Below are positions 1 to 5,342 of a stretch of 10,197 nt of DNA, one piece after another (the first letter of the stretch is position 1; every line of letters starts with the position of its first letter). Made by a program: the position numbers and the translations under genes. The notes beneath the pieces are model-generated. The model saw only the letters and a list, made by a program, of their open reading frames with translations, was not told the DNA's origin and ran no database searches. The stretch is from Baffinella frigidus (Eukaryota > Cryptophyceae > Cryptomonadales > Baffinellaceae), in NCBI GenBank assembly GCA_026770585.1, contig MU646410.1, positions 160,233-170,429 of the forward strand, given 5' to 3'.

Positions 1-39
1 ATGTGCTTGTCATCACTTCCTTCTCATCAAGGACCAGGG

Positions 40-205
40 TGGGGTTTAGGGTTTAGGGTTTAGGGTTTAGTGTTTAGGGTTTAGGGTTTAGGGTTGAGGG
101 TTGAGGGTTCAGGGTTTAGGGTTTGAGGGTTAGGATTAGGGTTTAAGGTTTCAGGGTTTAGGGTTCAGGATCATAATACCCTGACGTTGAGGTTCAGGGT
201 TAGGG
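40..205 (+). repeat. Degenerate telomere-like heptamer repeat
   Basis: Runs of GGGTTTA with variants GGGTTGA, GGGTTCA and GGGTTTGA, G-rich on +. Units vary in length and base and unique islands follow, so this is an interstitial array rather than a chromosome end. On the minus strand it reads CCCTAAA-like and would lie directly after the 224-272 island, as intron or 3' flank. The first 39 bases hold nothing I recognise. Confidence 0.9.
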
Positions 206-223
206 AGTAGGGAGGGTGGCAAC

Positions 224-272
224 CGAGAAGACGCGAAACTCAAAGGTTGTCCCCTTGCTTTGGTGCTGGTAT
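224..272 (-). CDS. Exon-like island, KGTTFEFRVFS family, copy 2
   Basis: This 49-nt minus-strand island has one leading base and then 16 codons reading YQHQSKGTTFEFRVFS. It is preceded by AAG and followed by GTTGCC. Its partner at 439-487 has the same length, phase and peptide apart from R/Q and E/S, with synonymous CAG/CAA and TTC/TTT differences. That pattern favours coding over chance. The peptide looks like a beta-strand segment, but I recognise no family. The frame stays open a few codons past the GT and then meets TAA, so this could instead be a terminal exon. The upstream acceptor lacks a long pyrimidine tract. The function is unknown. Confidence 0.4.
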
Positions 273-339
273 CTTCAAACAGACTTTCCGTTGCCTTATC
301 GCCAGGAACCCCCCTTATCCGTAGGAACCCCCCTATGTC

Positions 340-362
340 CCTACGGTATTGCCTACCGTAGG
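340..362. repeat. Small hairpin between the two KGTTFEF islands
   Basis: Nine-base arms CCTACGGTA and TACCGTAGG are separated by a 5-nt loop. The flanks add weaker pairing (CCTATG on both sides). CCGTAGGA also recurs just upstream near 319. No function is evident. It lies in the spacer between two duplicated exon-like islands. Confidence 0.6.
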
Positions 363-438
363 ATCCTATGGATTCGTCGTTGGGTGGTTCACGAAATCCT
401 TGTGTAGTCCCCTCTGTGTGGGTAGGGAGGGTGGAAAC

Positions 439-487
439 CGAGAAGACGCGAAACTCGAAGGTTGTCCCCTTTTCCTGGTGCCGGTAC
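439..487 (-). CDS. Exon-like island, KGTTFEFRVFS family, copy 1
   Basis: This 49-nt minus-strand island is preceded by CACCAG and followed by GTTTCC. It reads one base plus 16 codons, YRHQEKGTTFEFRVFS. Length, phase and both boundary positions equal those of 224-272. The acceptor is AG|G, as commonly reported for dinoflagellate introns. The frame stays open well beyond the candidate donor, so the 3' boundary is inferred mainly from the copy comparison. The family is unrecognised and no domain can be named from so short a piece. Confidence 0.4.
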
Positions 488-497
488 CTGGTGCATG

Positions 498-868
498 GTT
501 TGGGGTTTAGGGTTTGGGGTTTGGGGTTTGGGATTCGGGGTTTGGGGTTTGGGTTTTAGGGTTGAGAGTTTGGAGTTTAGGGTTGAGGGTTTGGGGTTCG
601 GGGTTTGGGGTTTGGGGTTAAGGTTTTAGGGTGTGAGGTGTGGGGTTTGGGGTTTGGGGTTTGGGGCGTGGGGTGTGGGGTTTCGGGTTTGGGGTTTGGG
701 GTTTAGGGTTAGTGGTTTGGGCTTAGGGGTTAGGGTTTAGGTTTCAGGTGTTAGGGTTTGGGGTTTGGTGTTGAGGGTTGAGGGGTGTAGTTTTTAGGGT
801 TTAGGGTTCCGGTTACCCTGAACCCTGGCAACCTGAACCCTAAGGTTTCGGGTGTAGGGTTTAGGTAC
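498..868 (+). repeat. Telomere-like heptamer spacer, GGGGTTT-rich
   Basis: Mostly GGGGTTT/GGGTTTA/GGGTTGA units on +. Near 816-843 a short patch reads ACCCTGAACCC on +, so repeat polarity flips there. Predicted proteins such as LGF or NPKP strings from this stretch are repeat translations, not genes. As minus-strand sequence it would be an intron between the 869-1203 and 439-487 islands. It begins GTACCTAAACCC at the proposed donor. Confidence 0.85.
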
Positions 869-1203
869 CCGAGAGACCAGCCCTGCCTGCAGTACTCTGC
901 TTTACTCCCCAACAGGTCCTCGGGCGGTCCTAGGGGGGTTGTAGGTTCTGCATTCGAGACACCCCCTGGCAGAAAATAGAGGCTATTGTACAGAAGGTTT
1001 GTTGCACGAGTCAGAGTAGTGATCACCAAAGGTCCAGCATCTGTTACAGTACTCCCAGGGGTGTGGAGAGTTGGTTCGTTTCTTGGATTGTTCAGGATCT
1101 GTCCTATCCTGGTACAAACCATGTCCGGATCCGATATGTTCCTGGTACCAAACGCGGCCGTTGCTGTCAACATCCCGGTGAAATCACCCTCTGTGGGGCT
1201 GTG
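869..1203 (-). CDS. Longest open exon-like island, ends in GWSLG
   Basis: This is a 335-nt minus-strand island: CAG acceptor at its start, 111 codons plus two bases, then donor GTACCT. The peptide is non-repetitive and contains LTATAAFGTRN, DPDMVCTRIGQILNNP, ITTLTRATNLLYNSLYF, and near the end AEYCRQGWSLG. The last 11 residues match ADYCGKGWSLG in the 62-nt island at 1429-1490, with synonymous TAC/TAT and TCT/TCG, the same phase and a GTAC donor at the same codon. That match argues for a real coding frame here. I recognise no family; no signal peptide or membrane span is evident. Oddly, the sequence upstream on this strand is a purine (GA)n tract, a poor acceptor context, so the true start may differ or may be a transcription or translation start. 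A methionine lies about 14 codons in. Confidence 0.45.
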
Positions 1204-1208
1204 CTGTC

Positions 1209-1294
1209 CTCTCTCTCTCTCTCCTCTCCTCGCTCTCTCTCCCCCCTCTCTCTCTCTCTCTCTCTTCCCCCCTCCTCTCTCTCCTCTCTCTCCT

Positions 1295-1326
<32 letters not shown>

Positions 1327-1362
1327 CTCTCTCTCCCCCTCTCCCCATCTCTCTCCCCCAGC
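1209..1362 (+). repeat. (CT)n pyrimidine-rich microsatellite
   Basis: About 150 nt of interrupted CT dinucleotides with C runs (GA-rich on minus). It generates several spurious Ser/Leu or Arg/Glu ORFs in all frames. On the minus strand it directly precedes the 869-1203 island. A homopurine/homopyrimidine mirror tract like this can form triplex (H-DNA). Confidence 0.95.
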
Positions 1363-1428
1363 CTGACGGCGGGGCCCGTCGTGGTGGTTTCGGGTGTGGG
1401 GTGTATGGTGCAGGGTGTAGGGGGGTAC

Positions 1429-1490
1429 CCGAGCGACCAGCCCTTGCCGCAATAGTCTGCTGCACCCACGAACGGATCGTTGCGGTATGC
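1429..1490 (-). CDS. Exon-like island AYRNDP...DYCGKGWSLG
   Basis: A 62-nt minus-strand island with an excellent acceptor (CTCTCTATCTCTCAG followed by G) and donor GTACCC. It reads 20 codons plus two bases: AYRNDPFVGAADYCGKGWSL, with GG completing the last. The C-terminal half matches the end of the 869-1203 island in sequence, phase and donor position. The N-terminal half recurs in decayed form at 1781-1822 and 1968-2012. The intron after it starts with CCCTACACCC-like repeat. The family is unrecognised. Of all islands here this one has the most complete splice signals. Confidence 0.5.
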
Positions 1491-1647
1491 CTGAGAGATA
1501 GAGAGATGCGTTATCTATTGCGGAACAACCAGCGTCGTCGCCGCGCATGCCTTCCGCATTGTGCTACATGCTGTACCCCGTGTCGGCCGCTCTGGCGAGC
1601 TTTTCCCGGATGGGTTCTATCTCCACCTCCTACCGCCTATATATATG

Positions 1648-1651
<4 letters not shown>

Positions 1652-1718
<67 letters not shown>
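1652..1718. repeat. (TA)n microsatellite
   Basis: Sixty-seven bases of pure alternating TA, preceded by an interrupted TATATATGTATG stretch from about 1638. It accounts for the IYIYIY peptides of this region. Such a run extrudes cruciforms easily and is often length-variable. Confidence 0.98.
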
Positions 1719-1720
<2 letters not shown>

Positions 1721-1780
1721 GGTTTCCCTGCAACCTAAACCCTGAACACTCAACCAACAGAGCACCTAAACACGAAACTC

Positions 1781-1822
1781 TTATCGTTTAGCAGTGGTCC
1801 GTTTTAGCCCCAATCGGTATGC
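1781..1822 (-). pseudogene. Decayed copy of the AYRxDP exon
   Basis: On the minus strand CACTCAG precedes GCATACCG, matching the start of the 1429-1490 island (AYR), then the sequence diverges (AYRLGLKRTTAKR) and meets TAA. The acceptor is kept but no matching donor or GWSLG end is present. It is probably a degenerate duplicate. Confidence 0.3.
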
Positions 1823-1922
1823 CTGAGTGAGGCTTGAGGGTTTAGTTTCAGGGTTTAGGGTTTAGAGAGAGAAAGGGTTTGAGGTATAGGGTTTGTTGTC
1901 AACGGTTTATGGTTTACGGTAC

Positions 1923-1969
1923 GGGGTAGGGGGTAGGGGGTAGGGGGTAGGGGATAGGGGGTGGGGGTT
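1923..1969 (+). repeat. GGGGGTA tandem with G-quadruplex potential
   Basis: Six near-perfect heptamers of the GGGGTAG/GGGGGTA type, ending in GTGGGGGTTA. The G runs are four or five bases with 2-3 nt loops, meeting the usual G-quadruplex pattern on the + strand. Confidence 0.85.
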
Positions 1970-2012
1970 AGAAGTAGTCCGTCTTTGCCCTGCACGGATC
2001 GTCCCGGTATGC
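1968..2012 (-). pseudogene. Decayed copy of the AYRxDP exon
   Basis: The minus strand reads AYRDDPCRAKTDYF then TAA. AYR.DP and a later DY align with the 1429-1490 island, with a deletion between them. The expected acceptor CAG is replaced by ATG and no donor follows. It looks like a third, broken member of that local family. Confidence 0.35.
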
Positions 2013-2020
2013 ATGGTTGA

Positions 2021-2100
2021 GGGTTTAATAGGGTTATATAGGGTTATATAGGGTTATATTGGGTTACATAGGGTTATATAGGGTTATATAGGGTTTAACC
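2021..2100 (+). repeat. GGGTTATATA decamer tandem array
   Basis: Units fall exactly every 10 bp from 2021 to 2091. Six are GGGTTATATA or one-base variants, flanked by GGGTTTAATA and GGGTTTAACC. The 10-bp register differs from the surrounding heptamers and equals about one helical turn. A looser relative lies at 2661-2730. Confidence 0.95.
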
Positions 2101-2179
2101 GAGTTTGGAGTTAGGGTATGCCCAAGCGAGGGCTCAGGGGTTAAGAGTTACCTTGACCACCTTAACCACAACGCCGCAC

Positions 2180-2220
2180 TTGCGTAACATTGTCCAAGCA
2201 AAGTGCAAGCTCAATCCAGT
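2180..2220 (-). CDS. Weak exon-like island DWIELALCLDNVTQ
   Basis: On minus, GCCTGCAG precedes two bases plus 13 codons, WIELALCLDNVTQ, then GTGCGG. The spacing of hydrophobics and Asn before the GT resembles the ALTLALDINT (4001-4074) and IFVNAT (9040-9145) islands, and the leading phase (two bases) equals that of 9040-9145. There is no duplicate copy and the resemblance is slight. Confidence 0.25.
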
Positions 2221-2372
2221 CTGCAGGCGTGTTTACCTAGAACCGGTGCAAACCCCGACGGTTCGGGGTTCAGGGTCTAGGTGGGGGGAGGCGAGGTTTA
2301 ATACATTGAGAAAAACACGACCGCTTCACGCCCGGAGGAGAGGTGGGACGAGACGTGAGACTTCTAGTGGCA

Positions 2373-2474
2373 ATCCCTTAAGTGGCGGACGGGCGAATAT
2401 GCACCCTAACTCGCCCTAGGCAGGTCCTAGGGCCCTACCGTAGGGCGTATGAGCCTACTCGCCACTTAAGGGAT
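2373..2474. repeat. 102-bp imperfect foldback
   Basis: Perfect 15-base outer arms ATCCCTTAAGTGGCG (2373-2387) and CGCCACTTAAGGGAT (2460-2474). The interior also pairs imperfectly (GGCGAATATGC with GCGTATGAGCC; CCCTAGG with CCTAGGG). No matching target duplication is obvious outside the arms. It could be a small non-autonomous foldback element or a structured RNA stem. Confidence 0.8.
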
Positions 2475-2518
2475 ACGTCTGCGCCATTCAATCTAGCCTC
2501 AACCTGGGGTAGTTATAC

Positions 2519-2598
2519 GGTGAATTCACTGTCTGAGACGTATAGCCACAAGCCGCCCGTAGCCACCCTGAAGGTTACATCGTGGAACGTCTCGTCCA
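2519..2598 (-). CDS. Exon-like island DETFHDVTFRVATGG...DSEFT
   Basis: An 80-nt minus-strand island with CTGAG before it and donor GTATAAC after. It reads TG plus 26 codons: DETFHDVTFRV, then ATGGLWLYVSDSEFT. It shares the leading two-base phase and the opening V[DE]E pattern with the VEEED exons at 2817-2869 and 3022-3090. It has an alternating hydrophobic pattern typical of beta strands and is non-repetitive with no stops. The flanking DNA is unique rather than telomere-like, which makes a chance frame more possible. The family is unrecognised; it could be part of an extracellular beta-sandwich domain, but that is only a pattern impression. Confidence 0.42.
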
Positions 2599-2660
2599 CT
2601 CAGACGGGTAACATTAAGCGGGTTATACAAAGGTGTTCGAATTTGGCACCAGACACATAT

Positions 2661-2757
2661 ATAGGGTTAAATATAATATATATAATAGGGTTATTTAGGG
2701 TTGAATAGGGTTATATAGGTTCAACCGGGTTTGGGGTTTAGGGTATGGCTAAGCGAG
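2661..2757 (+). repeat. Second GGGTTATATA-like block
   Basis: Degenerate GGGTTATATA units lead into TTCAACCGGGTTTGGGGTTTAGGGTATGGCTAAGCGAG. The last part repeats 2094-2134 (TTAACCGAGTTTGG...GGGTATGCCCAAGCGAG). So the decamer array and its flank were duplicated together about 620 bp apart. Confidence 0.75.
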
Positions 2758-2816
2758 CTCCCCGAGAGTGAAGGCACGAACCAACCGATGTAGGGTGTAT
2801 GGGTGAAGAGTGTTAC

Positions 2817-2869
2817 CTCCACACCCATGAGCCCGCGGTGCGTGACAGTCGCGTCATCATCCTCCTCCA
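2817..2869 (-). CDS. Exon-like island VEEDDDATVTHRGLMGVE
   Basis: A 53-nt minus-strand island. The acceptor AACAG sits at the end of a CCCAAACCCTGAACAG repeat tract and the donor is GTAACA. It reads two bases plus 17 codons, EEDDDATVTHRGLMGVE. The partner at 3022-3090 reads EEEDYATVTYRGLMGV. Between the copies ACT/ACC, GTC/GTG, CGC/CGG and GGT/GGA are synonymous, the clearest third-position signal in the window. The acidic start and THRGLMG core suggest no family I know. The repeat tract forms the putative intron right up to the acceptor. Confidence 0.5.
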
Positions 2870-3021
2870 CTGTTCAGGGTTTGGGGTTGAGGGTTGAAGG
2901 ATTAAGGCGCAGAGTTGAGTAGAACGCCTCCCGCGGGAGAATTTTATCTCAGGGGACAACTGAATCTATTCCCGAATTGGCGGTTTCACTTTATTAGGAG
3001 GCCTAATTAAATTTACTATAC

Positions 3022-3090
3022 CGTAACTAATTTCTCCTATGACTCCCATGAGCCCCCGGTACGTCACGGTCGCGTAATCCTCCTCCTCCA
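3022..3090 (-). CDS. Exon-like island VEEEDYATVTYRGLMGVIG
   Basis: On minus, CCCTAAACCCGACACAG precedes two bases plus EEEDYATVTYRGLMGVIG. Homology to 2817-2869 ends near GV (about position 3043). The frame remains open further, and I end it at a candidate donor GTATAG after 69 nt; GTAAAT four bases later is an alternative. The acceptor is at exactly the same codon position as its partner. The matching frame and synonymous differences support coding, but the 3' end is uncertain. The tail beyond 3043 is AT-rich and unlike the partner. Confidence 0.45.
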
Positions 3091-3099
3091 CTGTGTCGG

Positions 3100-3320
3100 G
3101 TTTAGGGGTTGGGGTTTAGGGCTTAGGGTGTGGAGTTTAGGGCGTTGGGCTCAGGGTGTAGAATGTAGGGTTGAGGGCTCAGGGTTCAGGGTCGAAATAA
3201 TTAGGTGCAGGGTCGAAATAATGAGGTTTAGCGTGGATAATGAGGTTTCGCGTTTCGGGTGCAGGATTCAAGGGCTGCGGAAACACCACCTTCAGGGTTT
3301 AGGGTGTAGGGTTCAAGAGC
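3100..3320 (+). repeat. Degenerate heptamer spacer
   Basis: GGGTTTA/GGGCTTA/GGGTGTA-type units are mixed with two AGGGTCGAAATAAT copies (near 3188 and 3211) and two AATGAGGTTT copies. The + ORF across it is a translation of these repeats. Confidence 0.8.
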
Positions 3321-3323
3321 GAC

Positions 3324-3354
3324 CTTCCGCACTGATGGACAGTCATATTTACGG
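3324..3354 (-). pseudogene. Decayed copy of the EIWLSIS exon
   Basis: The minus sequence ATATGACTGTCCATCAGTGCGGAAG aligns without gaps to the 3' end of the 3473-3551 island (25 nt). The GT follows at the same position (GTCGCT versus GTCCCA). The aligned frame carries TGA where the partner has TGG (I*LSISAE), and the 5' part is lost. It is a broken duplicate. Confidence 0.35.
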
Positions 3355-3416
3355 ATCAGGTCTCAGGGCTCGGGACTGAGGATTTAGGAAGGAGAGAGGG
3401 ACCGAGAGTTTAGGGT

Positions 3417-3470
3417 GTGGGGTTTAAGGTTTAGGGCTTAGGGTTTAGGGTTTAGGGTTTAGGGTTTGGG
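3417..3470 (+). repeat. Telomere-like repeat with near-perfect GGGTTTA units
   Basis: It contains four consecutive near-perfect TTTAGGG units, among the cleanest in the window. On minus it forms the first bases of the putative intron after 3473-3551 (GTCCCAAACCCTAAACCC). Confidence 0.9.
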
Positions 3471-3472
3471 AC

Positions 3473-3551
3473 CAGTCGCGCTGATGGAGAGCCAGATCTC
3501 GACGGAGAATGACATCCGCGGGAGCACTGACGCACCGGGGTCCTCGGACAC
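3473..3551 (-). CDS. Exon-like island VSEDPGASVLPRMSF..EIWLSISAT
   Basis: A 79-nt minus-strand island. The acceptor CCCCCCTAG|G sits at the end of a repeat tract and the donor is GTCCCAAACCC. It reads 26 codons plus one base: VSEDPGASVLPRMSF, then SVEIWLSISAT. There are no stops. A truncated copy with a stop lies at 3324-3354 and keeps the GT at the same place. The peptide has an amphipathic, strand-like C-terminal half. The family is unrecognised. Introns on both sides would begin and end inside degenerate CCCTAAA repeat. Confidence 0.45.
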
Positions 3552-3621
3552 CTAGGGGGGTAGGGTTTGGGGGGTGAGGGTTTGAAGTTGAGAACACCCT
3601 CCATCGAGGGAGGATTGACTG

Positions 3622-3666
3622 GGTTTTCGGGTACCTGGTTTTCGGGTACCTGGTTTTCGGGTACCT
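3622..3666. repeat. 15-bp perfect triplet tandem
   Basis: GGTTTTCGGGTACCT is repeated three times without a mismatch, followed by a partial GG. Perfect copies imply recent slippage or duplication. On minus each unit contains GGTACC, a potential GTAC donor. Confidence 0.97.
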
Positions 3667-3669
3667 GGT

Positions 3670-3912
3670 GTGGGAGTTGGGGTTGTCGGACTACTGTGTG
3701 GTTGAGGGGTTTGGGGGTTAGGGTGTGGGGGTCAAGAGGTTAGGGGGTTGAGGGTTGGGGTTTGGGGTTTCGGGTTTCGGGTCTAGGGTTTCGGGTTTCA
3801 GGTTGGGGGTTCAGGCGTTCGTGGTGTAGGGTTGAGGGTTTACTGTTTCGAGTGTAGGTTGTGGGGGTTAGGGTGTAGGGTTTCCGGGTAAATGCAAAGC
3901 AATATACAGGGG
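3670..3912 (+). repeat. Heptamer spacer, mixed GGGTTTC/GGGTGTA/GGGGTTA
   Basis: Highly degenerate G-rich units with no island I can identify. On minus this would follow the 3917-3957 island, starting GTACCCCCTG. Confidence 0.8.
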
Positions 3913-3916
3913 GTAC

Positions 3917-3957
3917 CATCGTGTTGATGTCGAGGGCGAGGGTGAGTGCGTTGGAAA
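3917..3957 (-). CDS. Truncated exon copy SNALTLALDINTM
   Basis: The minus strand reads TCC AAC GCA CTC ACC CTC GCC then DINTM, followed by GTACCC. It matches the 3' 40 nt of 4001-4074, with synonymous GCC/GCT and ACG/ACC and one V/M change, and the GT is at the same codon. The 5' half and acceptor are absent; the sequence enters a CCCCAAAACTTT junction instead. It is either a truncated duplicate or an exon with a shifted acceptor. Confidence 0.35.
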
Positions 3958-4000
3958 GTTTTGGGGTTCAGTTCACCACAGTTTGGGGTGTAGGGTGTAC

Positions 4001-4074
4001 CACGGTGTTGATGTCGAGAGCGAGGGTGAGTGCGTTGGAAACCGCGTCGTCGAACTGCATCCCGTCGACGCGCC
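4001..4074 (-). CDS. Exon-like island VDGMQFDDAVSNALTLALDINTV
   Basis: A 74-nt minus-strand island. Acceptor ACCCCTCCAG|G closes a repeat tract; donor GTACACCCTACACCC opens the next. The conserved frame reads two bases, then RVDGMQFDDAVSNAL and TLALDINTV. The copy at 3917-3957 confirms the frame through synonymous differences. The DAV..A..LALDIN pattern loosely resembles SSDAVKLTNRIFVNAT at 9040-9145, again ending at Asn-Thr before GT, so these may be divergent copies of one repeat. The segment looks helical. The family is unrecognised. Confidence 0.5.
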
Positions 4075-4082
4075 CTGGAGGG

Positions 4083-4370
4083 GTCAAGGTTTAGGGTTTG
4101 GGGTTTAGGGGTTAGAGTGGAGGGTTTCTGGGTTAGGGTGTAGGGTGCTTTTAGGGATTAGGATTTAGCTTTTTTAGGGGGTTGGGGTTCAGGGTTTAGG
4201 GTTCAGGGTTCAGGGTATAGGGTGTAGGGTTAAGGTTGTAGGGTGTAGGGTGTAGGGTGTAGGGTGTAGGGTGTAGGGTGTAGGTTTTAGGGTTTTGGAA
4301 TTAGGATTTAGGGTGTAGGGTGTAGGGTTGAGGACTCGTTAACGAGGGTTTGGGGTTTAGGGTTGAGCTT
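4083..4370 (+). repeat. Telomere-like spacer with (GGGTGTA)6
   Basis: Degenerate heptamers with a clean run of six GGGTGTA units at 4241-4282. The minus-strand ORFs that enter here end in repeat translation (NPKP). It would be the intron between 4381-4414 and 4001-4074; its minus strand starts GTACACCCCCAAG. Confidence 0.9.
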
Positions 4371-4380
4371 GGGGGTGTAC

Positions 4381-4414
4381 TGTTGGTTGCTATGAAGGTG
4401 CGCACGTCCATCCG
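4381..4414 (-). CDS. Short exon-like island RMDVRTFIATN
   Basis: A 34-nt minus-strand island after GGTCTCAG and before GTACACCCCC. It reads RMDVRTFIATN plus one base. The partner at 4803-4856 reads RMDLRTFIASN with the GT at the same codon. Upstream on this strand the frame stays open through the 68-71-bp tandem units (WGILQVPLWSQ), so the exon may be longer, starting at or beyond about 4537. Confidence 0.42.
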
Positions 4415-4656
4415 CTGAGACCACAAAGGGACTTGGAGAATACCCCACGAGTGCATGAACCATGCGGAAACCGCTCCACACAGGGCACGAAAAAAGGACT
4501 TCGCGAATAACCCACAAGCAGCTTCAACATTCTTCACTCCTTACTCGTGCCACACAGACTGCAAAGGGATTTTGCGAATAACCCATAACCGGTTTCAAAA
4601 TGCTTCACTCCTAGCCACATAGCGGACTACAAGGGCGTTTCGTGAATAACCCGCAA
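4414..4656. repeat. Four-unit 68-71-bp tandem repeat
   Basis: Units are marked by GAATAACCC/GAATACCCC at 4439, 4507, 4578 and 4646 (spacings 68, 71, 68). Each contains a CCACA-(N)n-AAGGG/AAAGG-CTT-GCGAATAACCC core on +. On minus the core reads GLF[AT]K..C..LCG; two units (4549-4587 and 4615-4653) are the most alike. Divergence is high and stops interrupt some units. It may be an array of decayed exon copies related to the RMDVRTF island or a noncoding satellite. Confidence 0.7.
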
Positions 4657-4737
4657 GTGGATAATCCTGAGGACAAAAAGGTGGATACTCATGAGGACCC
4701 TACGGTCAGATGACCATCTGTAGGGACACAGGGTATC
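4627..4737 (-). CDS. Low-confidence open island DTLCPYRWSSDRR
   Basis: On minus, CATCTGTTAG precedes 36 codons and TAG: DTLCPYRWSSDRRV, then LMSIHLFVLRIIHL. Within it the DNA carries a direct near-repeat (GTCCTCATGAGTATCCAC and GTCCTCAGGATTATCCAC), which produces the repeated I.H.. peptide. No independent copy confirms the frame. It overlaps the first tandem unit of 4414-4656. It could be a terminal exon or chance. Confidence 0.2.
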   Translation of the reverse strand, partial: DTLCPYRWSSDRRVLMSIHLFVLRIIHLRVIHETPL

Positions 4738-4802
4738 CTAACAGATGAATCGCCCAGCAAATCCCTCAATGTCCCGCTGGAGGTGTTGGGTTTAGAAGTC
4801 AC

Positions 4803-4856
4803 CGTTGGATGCTATGAACGTGCGGAGGTCCATCCGCTCTGATGCCACGTCCCAAT
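4803..4856 (-). CDS. Exon-like island WDVASERMDLRTFIASN
   Basis: A 54-nt minus-strand island after TACAG and before GTGACTTC. It reads two bases, then WDVASERMDLRTFIASN, plus one base. It shares RMD[LV]RTFIA[ST]N with 4381-4414, about 420 bp away, with the same phase and GT position. An alternative acceptor ACAAG lies five bases upstream. The peptide is non-repetitive and charged. The family is unrecognised. The spacer between the two copies holds the tandem array rather than telomere-like repeat. Confidence 0.45.
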
Positions 4857-4879
4857 CTGTACTTGTCACGTTTTTCGCC

Positions 4880-5030
4880 TGTTTGGGGTTTGGGGTTTAG
4901 GGCTGAGGGCTTCAAGGTTTGGGGTGTGGGGTTTAGGGTTTAGGGGGTGTGGTTTCGGGTTTGAGGGGTGGGGCTTGGGGGGTGGGGTTTGGAAACATGG
5001 TGCGAGGCTCCGGGGAGGGTTTAGGGTTGT
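4880..5030 (+). repeat. Telomere-like spacer
   Basis: GGGGTTT/GGGTTTA/GGGGTGG units, G-rich on +. The minus ORF here yields NPKP-type peptide only. Confidence 0.85.
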
Positions 5031-5063
5031 CCTTGTACTGCTGTCACGTCCCGAAAGTAGTAC

Positions 5064-5142
5064 CGGGCTGTAACAAGGCGGTACAAAAAGGTACAAGCCG
5101 GTACAAAAAGTTACTACCGGCACGTCCAAATAAGCCGTCCAT
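5064..5142 (-). CDS. Exon-like island WTAYLDVPVVTFCTG...PPCYSP
   Basis: A 79-nt minus-strand island after ATGATAG and before GTACTACTTTC. It reads one base plus 26 codons: WTAYLDVPVVTFCTG then LYLFVPPCYSP. The length and phase equal the 6021-6099 island. It contains a tandem near-repeat (CTTTTTGTACCGGCTTGTAC / CTTTTTGTACCGCCTTGTTAC), which makes the two GTACC sites alternative donors. The segment is hydrophobic and could be a strand or part of a membrane segment. No second copy confirms the frame. The family is unrecognised. Confidence 0.33.
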
Positions 5143-5208
5143 CTATCATATATAGGCCACACCCACAAGAATTTGCAAGGGTTTAGGGTGGGGTCTCGGG
5201 ATTTGGGT

Positions 5209-5284
5209 TGAGAGAGAGAGAGAGTTTTTTGTCTGAGAGAGAGAGAGATGGACAGGGGAGAGAGATGGACAGGGGAGAGGGGGG
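5209..5284. repeat. (GA)n tract and GAGATGGACAGGG tandem
   Basis: Two pure GA runs (about 5210-5224 and 5235-5249) flank TTTTTTGTCT, followed by GAGATGGACAGGGGAGA repeated twice and a G-rich run. It is low complexity on both strands. Confidence 0.9.
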
Positions 5285-5298
5285 GTGGGGGGGTGCAC

Positions 5299-5342
5299 CC
5301 CGCAGCGCGATCCGGTGAGAAGCAGGGCCCCCGGAGAGATCC
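5299..5342 (-). pseudogene. Copy of the LLLTG[PS]RCG exon with an 8-nt deletion
   Basis: The minus sequence CGGATCTCTCCGGG...CTGCTTCTCACCGG...TGCGGG followed by GTGCAC matches 5639-5698. Relative to that copy it lacks 8 nt after TCTCCGGG, so the N-terminal part is out of frame with LLLTGSRCG. The CTC/CTG and GGA/GGG differences are synonymous in the LLLTG frame. The GT is at the same place. Confidence 0.4.

Noticed and set aside
40-205. True telomere at the left end
   Set aside because: Units are too degenerate and similar blocks recur through the whole window between unique islands, so it is interstitial.
751-1548. 265-codon minus ORF as a single gene
   Set aside because: Only its central part (869-1203) is non-repetitive. 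The ends translate (GA)n and telomere-like repeats, and a duplicated GTAC donor after GWSLG argues that coding stops at 869.
1547-1791. Hydrophobic IYIYIY ORFs as membrane proteins
   Set aside because: Direct translation of the (TA)n microsatellite.
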